The position numbers and the translations under genes were made by a program. Below, one piece after another: positions 29,201-44,200 of a stretch of DNA of 64,000 nucleotides; the stretch's first letter is position 1, and each line of letters begins with the position of its first letter. The notes below the pieces were generated by a model. That model saw nothing but the letters and a program-made list of their open reading frames with translations. It had not been told where the DNA came from and made no database searches. The DNA is from Ectocarpus siliculosus (taxonomy: Eukaryota; Sar; Phaeophyceae; Ectocarpales; Ectocarpaceae). Location: contig FN649750.1 in the NCBI GenBank assembly GCA_000310025.1, positions 4,257,246 through 4,321,245 on the forward strand, in the 5' to 3' direction.

Positions 29201-32200
29201 TCCTGTTGTGTGCACCATTCATGCTTCCTTTTGCTTGATCTTGGCCTCGTCCAACAATGCCACCGTTGGTGTCGTTGATGCTCTTTTTGAACTTGTGATT
29301 GTACTTCACTCATTTCCGTTGCAAATGGCTTGCCTTCACACAGGTTGACGAGATGTACGTCTTCACGGTGGCCGACTCTTCTCGCGTCGACAGCTTCGAG
29401 ATCGTTGTCGAAGATGAGGGGCACAACGCCCTGGAAGACCTCGACGGACCCATGAAGGTAATTCCTCAAACCTTTCGTTATCTACCGTCGCTAGATTTCT
29501 GCACCTAACCAAGCCAGTGGTCTTGTTCACCTCTCTCGACTGCACAGTTCTGTCAAATTCGGGGAGGGTCCGCTTATATCTTCGCTGCAGGCAGTCTCAT
29601 TGGTAGTACCGGGTAGCTTCACCAAGCCCTGCCGCGAAGGTGCTCAAAAACCGCGCGAGGTCCACACTCCGCAAAATTTCCGTGTGTTGAGGTTTATGTC
29701 GACCCGCCTGCGTTTCCGTTCCTTGTTTACCACCTGAAACACCCGCGTGGCATGCTCCGTCTGTAACAGAATCTCTGCCATATTGTACACAGAAGCCAAA
29801 ATAACGTTTATTCCGTCAAGGCGAAACGTGTAGTTGCCTTGTGTGTAGGTATACATGTTCTTGCCGGTCGCTTGCACGTCGATTTTCCACTAACCGTCCC
29901 AGGCGCGACGCGACCCCCGTTTCTTGGTGTGTTTTGGATCATCTGGTTGCGTGGTAGAAACGCCTCTCGGGCTCCATCCTGATCTGCTAAGAATGCTAAA
30001 TAATGTTTTGGCGACGGTCGCAAATGATAGCGACATTCGTTGCCCGCGTCCATGCTTGCGCCGATCGGTCGAAAGCTTGAAATCTACGGCGGCGAGTACG
30101 AGATCGTAGACGTAGAGACTGGGAGCCAGTACTTCGTCAGGATGTTCGCAAGGAACCAGATGGTGGGATGGGGAGAGGCCTCTCCGACGACACCGAGGTC
30201 GATGGTGCCGCGAGCGGCACCGGGGGCACCGGGAATGGTGGATGCATCTGCGGCTGGGCCGAACGATCTAATGGTTACCTGGTCGGGTGTACCCTCCTCA
30301 ATGTAAGTTCACACATGTCGTTGCCTGGCGTGACGTAGGTCTGTACATGTTTTGGGTTTATCGTCCTAGCATCTCGTGTTGTCCACACCTCTCTGTCGTT
30401 TTCCTAAGGCTGGGCCAACCCAAGCGCGTCTTTGTCCTCGGAGTACGCCCGAATCGCCTTGCTTGTGTACTTACTTATCCTCCCGCACATTACTAAGTGT
30501 TTTGAAAACACCAACTTCAAGTTGTCTGCCCCTAGCACGTATTCTTCCCCTTCCCGAATAAACGCTCACGCACATTGTTTATGCTGTGTAGAGGTGAGCA
30601 GGCTGTGCTTACAGCCACTGTGCTCCTCTCGTACTTTTTCTTTTGCTCGCTTTCGTTTTCCTCGCTAGCATTTTCCGTGGACCGGAGGTCTTGGAGCTAA
30701 TTTTCACGGCCACCCAAGGTTCATCTGAAAGCTTTGCTTCCTCCGAATCTAGACGGCACGCCACTCATGAAACAACTTCCAACGTCCTAAGCGTATGCTC
30801 TCGCCTTCTCTCCGTTTCTTTCAAACGCCGTCAATGACACACAACACGCGGTTGCGGCGGACGCTGGAGTAGTAGCGGCAGCACGGTGTCGTCCTATCGC
30901 ATCGAGGTGTTCACAGCGTCCCCCACGGTCAGCGAAAGCGGCTCCCAGTTCGGACAGGCCGAAGTGCAGACGATCACCACGGAGGGCGGTGCCGACGGCA
31001 CTTTCACCCTCTCCTTTGGCGAGCTCGACTACCCGTTGCCGGGCACAGTGGACGTGGTAAACGGGGAGGACTTCGTGGTGACATCGGAAGACCTCACGCC
31101 CTACGTCAAGCGCGGGGACCGGGTGGCCTTTGCCGGGGGATGGGAATACGCCGTGCACGCCTTCCGGCCATTCAACGCTACCCATCTCTACCTCGCAAAG
31201 GTGCGGCTGTTTGTACATGTTGGTGTTATCTGGTGCAGAGCAGGAATGAATGAATTTTCATCTCTTGGACCCTTCTGTGCTATGTAGCACCACAGGTGAC
31301 GTTCTCATTCACTGGTAGTCGTTGGTACATCACGGACGGAACCTTGACCCGGCCTCTGAAGTAGTGAACCGATACACGATAGCATCAGTAGTGTTACATA
31401 GTGAATCGATACACCATACTTTCAAGTCAGTGGCAGTTGACTCAGGAAGACGTCCCTCCCTCTTCTTCGAGCTGTCTCAAACGTTCGCCCTTCATTCTTT
31501 TGTCGCCTCTCAAATTGCCTCTCGCCAAGGTTACTACTTCTGGTGTCCCTGTGCGAGCCGGCCTGTTCGATCTAGATGCCGGCTTTGAGGGGACAACGGC
31601 GGCGGGGGCAACTATGTTCCACGCGGCGACCACGCCCGAGATCGCTCATGGTGCCTCGGCGGCGGACGTCGAAGAAATCCTGGAGACGCTACCTTCGCTA
31701 GGACAGGTAGGATCCATCTGACGTCCGATCGAAGCATGATCCTGAGGAGGTTTGCTGTTTCTGTGCATACGAAGGCGATTTAGATTGTCGCTGGTGGTCG
31801 TGGTGACTTTGGTATGCTTGTTTCGGATATCCCTTTGTATTTCGGAAAATCACCCCCCATCGACCTCCTGCTATCTTCGAGTTTTCAACGAGTCAAAGGG
31901 CCCTGTTGGTTGGTACATATGTAGCGCCTGTGAGTCCGAACTGTTCTAACGCCCCACCCGGCTTGACATGTACCAATCAACAACCGTCAAGGGAACACAA
32001 CATATACAGCGAGAACGGAATATACGATCAACACCTTCAGAGCCCAGCCATCACGTTACCCGTAAAAACAAACATTGCAGTAGTGTAACCCCGCATGGCC
32101 CCAACCAGCATGGAAATTCTGAGCGAGCGGGATGATGCTTGTTGCTCTGAAGCGTGCCACCTCATATGCGCTTGGCCTTGCACATGCTACTGGCGTAGGC

Positions 32201-35200
32201 CTCGTGCTTTGGGCGTGTTATTTACAGCAAACAGTCTTCCGTTGCCATAAAGTCTGGACTATGGCTGCTGCACGGCCATTCGTCTTTTTTTACTCTTCAT
32301 CTCCCTTTCAATTCAACAAAACGTAGGTAACGGTGTCACGCACTACCAACGCGTTGGAGTCGAACGGATACGTGTGGAGCGTTACCTTCGACACTCCGAC
32401 CGTGGTAGGCGGCGTCACGAACGCAGGGGACCAGCCACCGTTCTATGCCAACGGTCGCATGCTCGGAAACACCACAACGGCCACGTCTTTCCGCCTTGAG
32501 GTGAGCGGGCCCGTGCCATTCCGCCATGTTTATTGGGTTTTTTTATTTTTGCACGTTAGTGTAAGGTGACTGCGGTGGGTGGGTTTCATTGGAAAAAAGG
32601 CCCAAGGTACGGAAAACAACTCGCCAACAGCCGCCATAACTCTGGTGCTGCATGTTGCGAAGAAGTGGCGATCTCCGTCGCACCTTTAACTGAAATACGA
32701 ATGACGCCTTCACTTACTCGAAGCAATCCGGTTAGCATCTCTCTCACTTGCCCTGTTGCAAGGTCTCACAGTCGATGTCGAGGATCGTGTGATGAAAGCT
32801 TTGGAAAATCATCGCAGACATTCCTACCACTGATGTTGTCATCTACGCCGCATGTATCAAGACACTGCATGAAACGTGATTAAGGTTTTGCACAGAGCTG
32901 GCGCGTGCCGCCACCTCCGGGCGGCGAGTAGTACTCGACAGAAGAAATGACCTGATGACGTCCGCACGGGCACCCAACCCGTGATACTATCACCAGGTGG
33001 GAGAGCACATGGTGGGAATCGAGCCCTTGAACTACGAGGTATTCGAAGTGGACGCGATGGGCATTCTGTCAGCAGACGAAGCTGGTGGTAGCACCAGCGG
33101 CACCTCGTCCTCAGCCTCTTCCGGCAACTTTAGCGAGTCTTCGCTATCCAACAACGGCAGCGGCGAAGCTTCCCCCGCCACCTGGAGCAAACTTGTGTCC
33201 AACCTCGAGACCGGCAAGGATTTCTACATCCGAGTTTCCGCCCAAAGCGACGGCGTCGGGTACGGGGACTCCGCCGAGGCCAGCAGCAACCCCGTCGCCC
33301 CCAGGGGCGTCCCAGGCCAAGTCGGAACGGTGGCGATTTCCCGCCTAGATGCGAGCACGGTGCAGCTTGAGGTCGAGCAGAACACGCAGGCCAACGGCGC
33401 GGCCGTCGAAGGCTACAGCGTGCAGTGGGACACGAACCCGCAGTTCACCGGCGCCCGGCAGATGGACCTTGCCTCGGACTACCGCATCCAGGCCGTGCGC
33501 CTGAACGCGTGGCAGCGGGGGTGGACCTCAACCTCGGCGTTTTCTCTGTCACTCTTCGACTTCGGAGGCGCGTTTACCGCACGGCTTGGTGGCGACGACG
33601 ACGACGACGACGACCCTCCTACGTTCGTTTCCATCGCCGAGGGGACCAACATTCTCAACCGCACGACTCCGAACGTCACGGCAGGATTCGGCGGGGCCCC
33701 GCTGTACAAGCAGGTATCCCGGGGAGGGTTCGTCAAGGTGGGCGGGCAGGAGTTCCGCGTGTGTCTCGGCGGTTCCACGCCGTACGATGCGGATACCCTG
33801 ACGCTGTGCTCCACGAGCGACCCGTACGCCCCCGAGACCTTCGTCGGCGCGGCCACCAAGTACGACAACACGCTAACCCAGGTGCCCGCCTACGCGCTGG
33901 ACACAGCCATAGGCTCCGCCTTCAGGCTGGCCGTTGGCGACACCGCGCTGCGGACGTACGACGGGCCCGACACCAACATCAGCGTGAACGACCTGACCTC
34001 GACCCTGGCTCGCGGAGACCACCTGCGACTGGGCCACCCCGAGACCGGTCGTGTCTTCACGGTCTGCAAGGGGGACGGCACCAGCTCCGACCTTGACTTC
34101 AACGCCACGTCTCTTCCCCTGTGCGACGCCGACGACCCTGGGGAGCAAGTGTCGGTGATGGAGGGGGACATCGTATCCGCGACGTACGAGATCCAGAGGT
34201 TCGGCCTCTGGCTGAACACCAGCTCGGCAGACTCAGCCGCATTGAATGCAACCGAAGTATTGGGCTACAGGGTCGTCTTCGGGGATGAGACCTCGGCGAA
34301 GTCGAAGGCGGGGGGTCACGCCGGCTGCCTCTCCTTCTACTCGTCGGCTGCTGAGGTGACAGATTGGTTTTTTACCCGCTCTGATGTTGGAAGCGTGTTG
34401 TTTGTAGTGGTGCTGTTCTCAAGGAGCGATGTGGTAAAAATCGGACATTAATTACAACGGGATTAAACGGTCGCACAGTTAAACTGGCCGAAATACCCCC
34501 GTCGCCCACAAAGTAATGTTGAAGAAACAGTCCTCATGTTGCTCTTGACAACCAGCGCAACAAGATGTTATATCACATGTGAACGCATACCGCACACACT
34601 GGAATGTCATTGTTCCTCTTCGTGACATTGATTTCCGAAACTGCGCGTATTCCATGCGCACGTCCGGTACGTTGATTGCGCTGACTACTACCCGCAACAA
34701 CACGAAATGGCCAACGTAAGGCAAGTTTTCTGCCTCTCTCGATGTGAAGCAAATACATAATGCCCTACAAACAAATGCCCTACGCAGGTCGAAGCAGAGA
34801 TCGAGGCCTTTGGTGGAGTGGATAATGTCCACGTGGAGCGTTCCGCAAACTACACGCTCCAGGACTACAACCTCCACCAGTACACGGTGACCTTCCTCGG
34901 ACCGGCGGTGGCTGGGAACGTGCCCCAGCTCCGCGTCGTAGATTTGGGCGAAAACGGGTGCAGTGCAGTCACCAACACCACGGCTGGTCAAGAGGTCGAA
35001 GAGACCTTGGTGGAATCTTTTGTTCCTCTGTACAAGGTGCAGAACACGGCCGATCTCGCGTACGACGCTACCGCGGCGGACGTCAAGGCCGCCATCGAAA
35101 CCCTGACGGGCGTCTGCACGGTCGACGTTGCTCGCAGCGTCATGGGTAACGGGTACGAGTGGCTCGTTACGTTCTTTGGAGCGACACGCGAAGGAGACAA

Positions 35201-38200
35201 CAACCTGCTGCGAGCGATGCGGCCCAACGCGCTCCTCCTCGACAACGTCGCAGACTATGTCGAGCCCGAGGCGGTCATTGTACCCATCCTTCGGGTAGAG
35301 CTCTCCACGCCCAAATCTGGCGTCCCATACTACGTCCGAGCGGCCGCCACCAACGCTGTAGGCACCGGCGGGTTCCGCACGTCCACGCCGACCTCGCTGC
35401 AGCCCGCGGCCCAGCCCCCGACGCCCCCAACCTACGCGATCGTGCAGCCTCTGTCGGACGCAGAGCTGGTCGTTCAGTGGGAGGCACCGCTATCCGACGG
35501 CGGCGAGACGATCTCGGACTACGTCGTGGAGTGGGACACGGCCACGACCTTCGACAGCGGTGCGGACGGCAACCCGTTGGGGTCGACCGTGGTGAACGCG
35601 TCCGAGAGGGGGTCCGTGGCGGACGTGCAGGCGGTCCGAGTGTCCGTCGACGACGGCCTGTTCGTTTCCGGGTCGTTCTTCCTGGAGTACGACGGCCAGG
35701 TCACCGACTCCATCCCATTCGATGCCTCGGGCGCGGAGGTGGAGGCGGCCCTCGAGGCCCTCTGCACCGTCGGGGACGTGGGCGTGACGCGAAGCCTGGG
35801 TCCCTCGAACGGCGGGCACACCTGGCTGGTGACCATGATCTCGGTGGCGGAAGGAGGGGAGAGCGGCGACGGACAGGTAACTACGCCTTCCGCCCTGCAA
35901 ACGGTGGGGTCTCACAAGCTCCGAGTGGACGGGGAAAACTTGCTCGCGTGTGGAGATGACTCTCGTTCCGGGTGCTGGAGCGACCCAGACCGTACCAGCG
36001 CCGAGCTCGAAACCAGCAGGGAGGTGCAGCGGCTGCTGTGCCAACCGGCCAACGACTTCAACATCACCTTCATGGGCGAAACAACGAGCGCGCTGCCCAG
36101 CGACGCTAACGCGACCGAGATCGAGGCTGCCTTGGAGGCGTTGTACAACGTTGGGGATGTAACCGTCACCGGCTCTTGCAGCGGCCTGTCAGCGGCGAGC
36201 TCCTACATCTATGTTAGCTTTGAGAACGATGGCGGAGATCTGCCGGTTCTTGCATCAAGCCTGGAGGGAGACTTCGAGGAGGTGGAAAGAGGAAGCGCTC
36301 AGGTCGTCGTGGGGCAAAAGCCGTTTTCTTTTGTCATCAGTGACATCGCCGCCACGGCTGCTACACCGTGGGCGGTGAGGGTCTCCGCGTACAACCGTGT
36401 TGGGTACAGCGACTTCGCCGTGGCCGTTCATGACTCGAGCGAAATGGTGGCCGGGGGCGTGGGCGCTCCAACTCTGCCCGAAAACATCGCCGTCGAGGTT
36501 GCGACCGCGCGTTCGGCGTGGGTGTACTGGGACGCCGCTGCATCGGACGGCGGCGATCCGGTCACCGAGTACGTTGTCGAAGTCGACACATCGGATGGGT
36601 TCGACTCCGTCTGTGGGGATGGCCCCGAGGTGCAGACGCTGACCATGTCTTCGGCGAACGCCACCCACGAGGGCGAGGAGTTCAACCTCACCATCGACGG
36701 CGTACAGCACTTCACGTGCCTGGAATGGAACGCCGGGGTTTTCGCGGTGCAGGACGGTCTTCGCGCGGCCGGCGGGGCCCTCGAAAACGTCGTCGTGACC
36801 CGCGGTGGGGACGGAACTTCCGCCTGGGCCTACGGGTACACGTACTCGGTCACCTTTGTCCACAACATGACCGACACCGAACTGGCAAACATCCCGCAGA
36901 TGGAAGTGTCTTCCTGCGGAGAGGGGTCGGATGATGTTGTCTTCGAGGTGAAGACCCTGAGAGATGGTACCACCGCCACGGAATCGGCGTGCCAGGCGAG
37001 AAACCTCCTTCCGGTGCAGTCGGACGCTGTCTCGGCTTCTGCGGCAGAGGGGGCCGGCAAAACGGCGCGGGGACAGTTCGGTCACTTGGTGGAGGGGCTA
37101 GCGCCCGGGTCGTCTTACAGGGCGCGAGTCGCAGCGGTGAACTCTGTGGCTAGGTCCCCGTGGTCCTTCCTAGGGTACCCCGGTCGCCCGATGACGTTCT
37201 CTCCCACCGCGGAGCCCAAGATTCCCCGGAATGTCACCGTTACACCAGGAATAAACCCGGGGAACTTCCACGTTGGCATCGGCCTGCCCGTCGGCATCGA
37301 CGTGACCGGCGCTGAAGGGCTTCCGCTACAGGGATTCCGGGTCGAGGTTGCCAAGCGCGTGAACGAAATGCAGATGGTGGCCGTGGTGTTTGCTGCATCG
37401 GACGCTGCAGCCGGGTCGACCGTAGCGTACCCGACGCAAGGGTCGTACACCCTGACCGTCGGCAACGCCACCACGTGGTGCTTGGATTGGGATGCCCCGG
37501 CGGAGGACATACAGCTTGCTCTGGACAGCCTCGCGACGGTGGACGGGATCGAAGTTGACGCCATGCAGCCCGAAATCAACTCCACGTCCAACGGGACGAC
37601 CTCCGAGTATTCTTCGCGTCCGATGCTTGTGTCCTTCACGGGGCCTCATCTATCGAACGGGGACCAGGACCTCATGGAGTTCTCTCTCTGCACTACGCTC
37701 AACGCCGGCGCGTACCTCGATGTGTACACCGTCGCAGACGGCGTTGCCGGAGTCATCAGCCCCACCGTCGCCGTGTCGACAGCTTTCGTTGAGGACACCG
37801 ATGACGATAATGATGCCATGATGTCGGGATCCTTTTCGGTGTCGTTCGGATACCGAGGCGACCTCGGCCTTCGCCTGGGCGAGGGCAACGAAACCTCGGT
37901 GTACGTTACGGCAGAGGCAGGATCAAGGACCATCCAGTGCTCCGAAGACCTTAGCCACTACGTCAGTGCCGGAGATGTGATAGAGGTTGGAGGGGTGCAG
38001 CTAGTCGTTACGGGCGACTTCGTGTGCGAAGACACGGTCGCCTTCGACAACACCGTCGGTACCTACCCTTGTAGCTTTGCGGTGGAGTCTCCACACCCCT
38101 CCGGCGCCGTCGCCGTCCCAGCGTACGGCGCCTCCAACGGCTTAGGCAGCGTGCACGTTGAGACCGGAAGCACCAGGGTGCTGACCGACTGGGATTTGAC

Positions 38201-41200
38201 TCCCTATCTGACGGAAGGAGATTCAATCATCTTGCGCGATCCAACCACCGGAGAGTACTTCGAAAGCGTGGTGGCGTCCGTCGACCAAGATCGCGTCTTC
38301 CTGCAATCGGGCTACGACGGCCCATCTGCCGTGAGAGCGGCTGCCTTCTTCAGCCCCTACGCCGTCGTGCCATTCGACGCTTCCGCCGAAGAGCTCCGGG
38401 ACGCGATAGAGTCGCTTCCCAGCGTGGGATCAGCGGAGGTTACCCGCGAAGGCCCGGACGAAACTCTCGCCTTCGCGTGGTCGGTATCGCTGACTTCCTT
38501 CGACGGGCCTCTCTCAGGAGCACACGCCCTGAAGGTGTCCTCGACGACCGGCAAGGCCTTGGAGGTGGCCGGGTGTGGCGGGGCAGGCAACGGGACGTAC
38601 GCGGCTACGGGAGACATAGTAGACGGCCGCATGCGGTACAAGCTGGTCGACCGACCGACGTACATCCAGTACGATTCTTCCGCGGACGCCGGCAGGGGGC
38701 GGTGGGTTGTGACGTCCGACGGGGCGGAAGAGCCGTACGTCAAGGCGACTATTGGCCCGGATTCCGCACCACGGGACTCGTTGATTCCCCCGACCGGAAG
38801 CGGTTCCTACTGGAACGTGCCTTCCTGCAACGTGTCCATTCCGGGCTCGCCCACCGTGCTCCTGGGTGGCGGTGTTTCGAAGGCCGACGTAGACGTCGGC
38901 GTTGAGGGCAGTTTCGTCGAGCTTGCCCAGGACGTGTCAACTCGGCCGGGGGTGCCGGAGGTGCAAGAGATCCAGCTCGGGGGCAGCAGTGACGCTTTGG
39001 ATGGTACGTTCATGGTCGACTTTGCTGACGCTGGTGGGTTCACCGCGGCGTGGGACATTTCTGCAGGAGACATGGAGGTAAACACGGAGGAGAGTTCACG
39101 GAGGAGAGTTCTGCCTTGACAAAGATGAAGTACTGCACGTAGCTGAAACCTAGGTATCACGGCTATGGTATAGACTCGGTGGCAGAGCTAATTGTCTACG
39201 GTACTGCTTCCAAGACAGATATTGTGTTGCAACGATACCAGATGCCAGCCAAAGACAGCCCATGCGAGTTGAACCTGACCACCCCGTTATAACAATAGGA
39301 CATCATCACTGACACTAGCGTAACACGCAATACCGTTATCGGCTGTGCTGCGGTAACTCCACCCTTTTTAAGCCACCTGCCGCGCGTCAACCGTGACTCC
39401 TCTCAGGTTCTCCTAGAGCAACTGCCGACCGTAGGAGACGTGACCGTCGCACGCGGTGCGGCCCCGGCAGGCTTTTCCGACGGCTACACGTGGACCGTCA
39501 CCTTCGAGACGCAGGTCGAGAATCTGGAGCCGTTGTTCGTGGACGGCAACTCAACCGGGAGACCGATCGTCGGACCGGACGCACAGCTCTCTGTCGTGGA
39601 ACTCCGGCGAGGCGTTTCCCCTTCCCTTGCCCTAGAGCTCGCCGGTTTAGTGCCCGGAGAGACGTACGTGGCTCGTGTGTCGGCTGGAAACACCGCTGGG
39701 TACGGCCCGACCACGCTCGCGGACGCTGCTTCTGGTGGAGATCGCGGAAGCAATAACGACGGCCTCGGCATCGTGCCGTTCGGAGTGGTCGCCCGAGCCG
39801 CGCCGCAGACTCCGCGCATCGCCGGTGTTACCGCTGTTTCGGCGTCTCAGCTGGAGGTTGCCCTGGAACCACCGACGGACACACCTGGTTTCGAAGCTCT
39901 TGGATACAAGGTACGCAGACCGAACCGGGATGCTCATGGTGCTGTTGGTTGTAGGCGTAGCGTTGTCAGCGTCACAGCGGTTACGATTGCCCCGCCGTCA
40001 TCTGTCTCGCCTGGATCGCGGTACTGCCGAAGGTAGAAGCGCGTGCACTGGCACCGTGTTCTGAACGGTTGTGCCATGTCATTTTCTGGATTGGCCATTG
40101 GGCGTTCCTTCGCGGGATAGACTGGTGACAAACGTTTTACATGTGACAGGCTTCCTTCTTCACAAAGCCTCCCATACACAAAATTTTAACTGTTGATATT
40201 CCGGATTGCGTGCAGGCCAACCCCACCGCCGCACGAGCTTGTACAATGTCTGGTGATGCAAAATCTGGACTGCCCATGATTTCCGCTTCCATCAACAACA
40301 ACAACCAATAGTGCTAATTTTCCCCCCACATCCTACGACCCCGCTTCACACCCTCAGGTGGAGTGGACTACAGCCGAGAACTTCGGCAAAAACGAGACCA
40401 AACTTGTAACTGTGTCCTCTGATGTGAACGACGACACCGAGGGGCGGTTCCGACTTCGGTTCGGGGGACAAGCGACGTACCCCCTCCAGCACAACGCGTC
40501 TGCCGACAGCGTGAGAGATGCCCTCGAAATCCTCGCGACCGTGGCGGGCGTGGGCGTTTCGTCATCCCCGGACATGCTCCTGGCATCGCCGTCGTCGGGA
40601 AATTCGTCCGCCGTTTTTGGTTCGGCGTGGACCGTAACGTTTGTCGGCATGACGGGACCCTTGCCGAAGGCCGGGTACGCGTGCACGGGGTGCGTGTCCG
40701 CGTTGTCAAACAACAGCCTCGTATCTGATGCCCTGCCGGTTCGAGTCAACGTCACCTCTGACCTGACGGACGTACTGACGGCGGGGGACCGGATATCCCT
40801 GTCGCCCCACCACGCCAACGCCTCGGCTTATGAAGCAATGTGCCTTCTGCTCACCGAGGAGGTGACAGCTGACACGGTGTACGCTTCTGAGCTACCTGGG
40901 TCAGCTTGCGCGTTTGTTGATGGCCCGGACGCTATGCTCGCACTCTCTTTCTACGACTCTTCCGGCCTAACGGTGGAGCACGTCGACCTGAGGTCCGTCT
41001 CCGGCGATGGCTCAATTTCCGCGTACGTGACGGAGCTCGTGTCTGGGGCGTACCCCGACGTGTACGGGTACGCGGAGCTCAGCGCCGAGGAGGGCTGCGG
41101 CTCCTCCGTGTTGGGGCCTTCCTCGTCCGTGCAGCGCTTGGTGCTGACCGCAGGGTCATCAAACTCCCCAATCACGCCCATCGTCAACGGATCGTACCGA

Positions 41201-44200
41201 TTGGCTCTCGGAGAGCATATGACGGAGTGCATAAAATACAACGCGACACCGGCGGACCTGGCCTCTGCCCTCGGAGCACTCCCCAACGTGGCGGGCGGGG
41301 CCTCTGTCTTCGGCCGGGTGTTCGTCGACGACGGCACGTACTACCCGGTGAACGACCAGGAAATGCTGGTGACAGATGGGCTCGGGTACGACTACCTCAT
41401 CCGCTTCTGGGGAGCGTACGCGTCCAAGAACGGGGCCTGGCCTCAGCTCAGAGTGCCTGCCGAGTACTTCGGCCGATCGGACGGAGGGAGGTATGCATGC
41501 GACGAGTTTGTGTCTATGGATGGCGATACCGAGCCGTCTGCGCAGGTGGTCATGCTCAAGCAGGCGCGTACATGCGCCTCTGGGAACCCCACGACACAGG
41601 TTATCCTTGCCGAAGCCTCGTCGGCTCTGGGAGGCTCCTTCTCGCTCCGCCGGGCGGACGGACAGCAACAGGTCGTGCCGCTTTCGTCGACGGCGGCAGA
41701 GATGGAAGTTCTCCTGTCCGATGCCTTGGAGGTATCGGTGGATGTCGCCGAAGCGCGCATGGGCGACCACTCGAAGGCTTGGCTGGTCAGCTTCGACGAG
41801 TCCGCCGGAGACACAGACCGCCTGGCGGTCTGCGACCGTTTCGCCACCGGGAGCGGCGCCTCCGTCGGCGTCTACGACGCCGTGGTGATGACGACGTCTG
41901 CCTCCAACGCCGCAGGTAACTCGGGCCACTTCCGCGTCCTCCTAGGTGGGGCGGTGTCCGACCTCCTTCCTTTCGATGCCACGGACGGCCGGGTCGACGT
42001 GGCCCTCCAGGCGATGATCGGGGTCGGGAAGGTCGCCACTCTCAGCCCTGTGGCTCTCGGCGGGACGGGTGGGGTCGACATCGGGAACGTGACGCTGTTC
42101 AACAACAGCGCCTCGGTGGAGGCAGCCGGGGATTTGTCCAAGACTCTCGCTCCGGGCGACACCGCCGTGTTCGGGATCGTCGAACAGCAGTACTTCGAGG
42201 TCTCCTCGCTCACGTACAGCGCGGTGTCTGACGTCACCACGCTTGCCCTCAACCACACCGTCACGGACCTCGCGTTCAACAGGATCAACTCCTCGGCGGT
42301 GGTAGGGACCGCGACGGTGTCTCGTTCCACCCTTCCTGGTCGAGCGAGGATGGTGTCTGACGTGCGGGTGCTGTATTCCTACCCGAACGTGGAGGCCTCG
42401 GTGCGGAAGCTTGAGCTAAGCGAAGGAGGGGTGGGCATTCTCGGGATCGGTCTAAACTCGACCGTCATCGTCGCCGGTGAGACTTACCAGGTTGCGGACT
42501 ACGAGAACGACAACTTGGAGCTATCGCGCGACTTTGTGGGGCCGACTGTGGTGGGGGGAGACATCAACTTGAAGGTGTTCGGGACGTCCATGGTCGTCGC
42601 TTTCACGCGGGATGTTTCGGACAAGGCCGGGGTGGGAGAGGTTCTGTGGATAGAGAATGCCAACGGAGACGTGGACGAGCTGAAGGTCGAGGAGGAGTTC
42701 TCGCACAACAGTTCGTATCTCCTGTCGGGACTGTTCTCGTCCGACTACAACGGGATGACGGCCTACACCCTGGGCAATGGGCGCACGTGGATCCTGGCCT
42801 TCAAGCACACCGATGTCGACCTCGATACGTTCCAGGTAGAGCCCCAGCAGAACTGGCGAGGGTTGGGGGGCTCCATAGATGTTCAGCGACCGCGAGGCAT
42901 CGCGCCACTCACCGCTACCTTGGGTTCGCCTTCCGAAGTGCAGACGGTGGCTCTAAGGTCCAACCAGTCGCGGTGGGAGGCCGAGAATATCGAACTCAAC
43001 GCGACGTGGTCACTGTTGCTATGGCCGGAAGACGGGGCGACAGCACAGCTTCCCTGGGGCGCCACAGCCGCCGAGGTGGTTTCCGCGCTGGAGGCGTTAT
43101 CGGCGGTTTCTCGCGTGGACGTGGAGAGGCTCGGGGACGGCGAGTCGGCTGAGTGGTTCTACGGGTACATCTACACGTTGAGCTTCTGGGGCGTGCATGC
43201 TTCCTCGGGCTTGCCGCAGGTAACCGTGGAGTCATCGCTGGCCGGAGTGACGGCATACGTGGACACCGTGCGGCAGGGAGCCGCAGTAGCCTCGCAGACA
43301 CCGACCCTGGTCGCCCTGAAGGAGGGAGTTCCTTACTCAATACGCGCTAGCGCTTTCGGGGCGGAAGGGTACGGCCCGGCTTCCGACATTGCGGTAGCGG
43401 AGACCCCCTCAGTGGGCATGCTCCCCGGTCCTCCAACGGCGGTAACCCTGGGATCTTGCAAGTACTCGTCGACGTCCCTGGGCGTCAAGTGGCGGCCGCC
43501 GCTGAAGGACGGGGGGCAGAGCGTCGACGCGTACCGCGTCGAGTGGGACCGCTCGCAGCCCATCTCCGAGAGCAGCGCTGCGTACGGCACGGACTACCTG
43601 CAGGTGACTCACGAAGTGCAGGAGATCTTGGTGAACTTCCGCTCCGGAGACTCGGTTGCCACGCGTGACGGGACCTTTTCGGTGTCCTGGGGCGGACACT
43701 CCACCGCGGACTTGCCCTGGGACTCGTCTGCCGCTACCGTAGAGACCGCCATCCTCGCTATTTCCGGCGTGCAGGAGCTCGCCGTGAACCCCATCGGAGT
43801 CACCCGCGTGCCCTACCGCAACGGATTCCGGTGGACGGTCACCTTCATGGCGTGGAGAGGTGACCTGGCCATGCTCCGGGGAGACGGAACCTTGCTGGTC
43901 GGGGATGACCCTTCGCTGACGTTCAGAGAAAAGGTGGCCGGAAGGGCGGATATCTACCCGGGGGACTACACCAACGAGGTGCAAGCCGTGACGGTTACTT
44001 CTCTGAGTGCCGTGTCGGGCACGTTCACGCTGGCGTTCGAAGGCAAGGAGGTGGCCGCGGTGAGCTACGACGAGTCGGCGGAATCCTTCAAGGAGAAGCT
44101 CGAGGCCATAGAAACCATCTTCTGCGTGGACGTGAAGCGGTTCAACGTGGACGAGGAGCTGAACCTGCACAGCTGGTACGTGACGCTGGCGTGGCTGAAC

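Noticed and set aside
36255-37085. - strand open frame of 276 codons opposite exon 51
   Set aside because: A shadow of the R and FN3 coding frame with no motif of its own.
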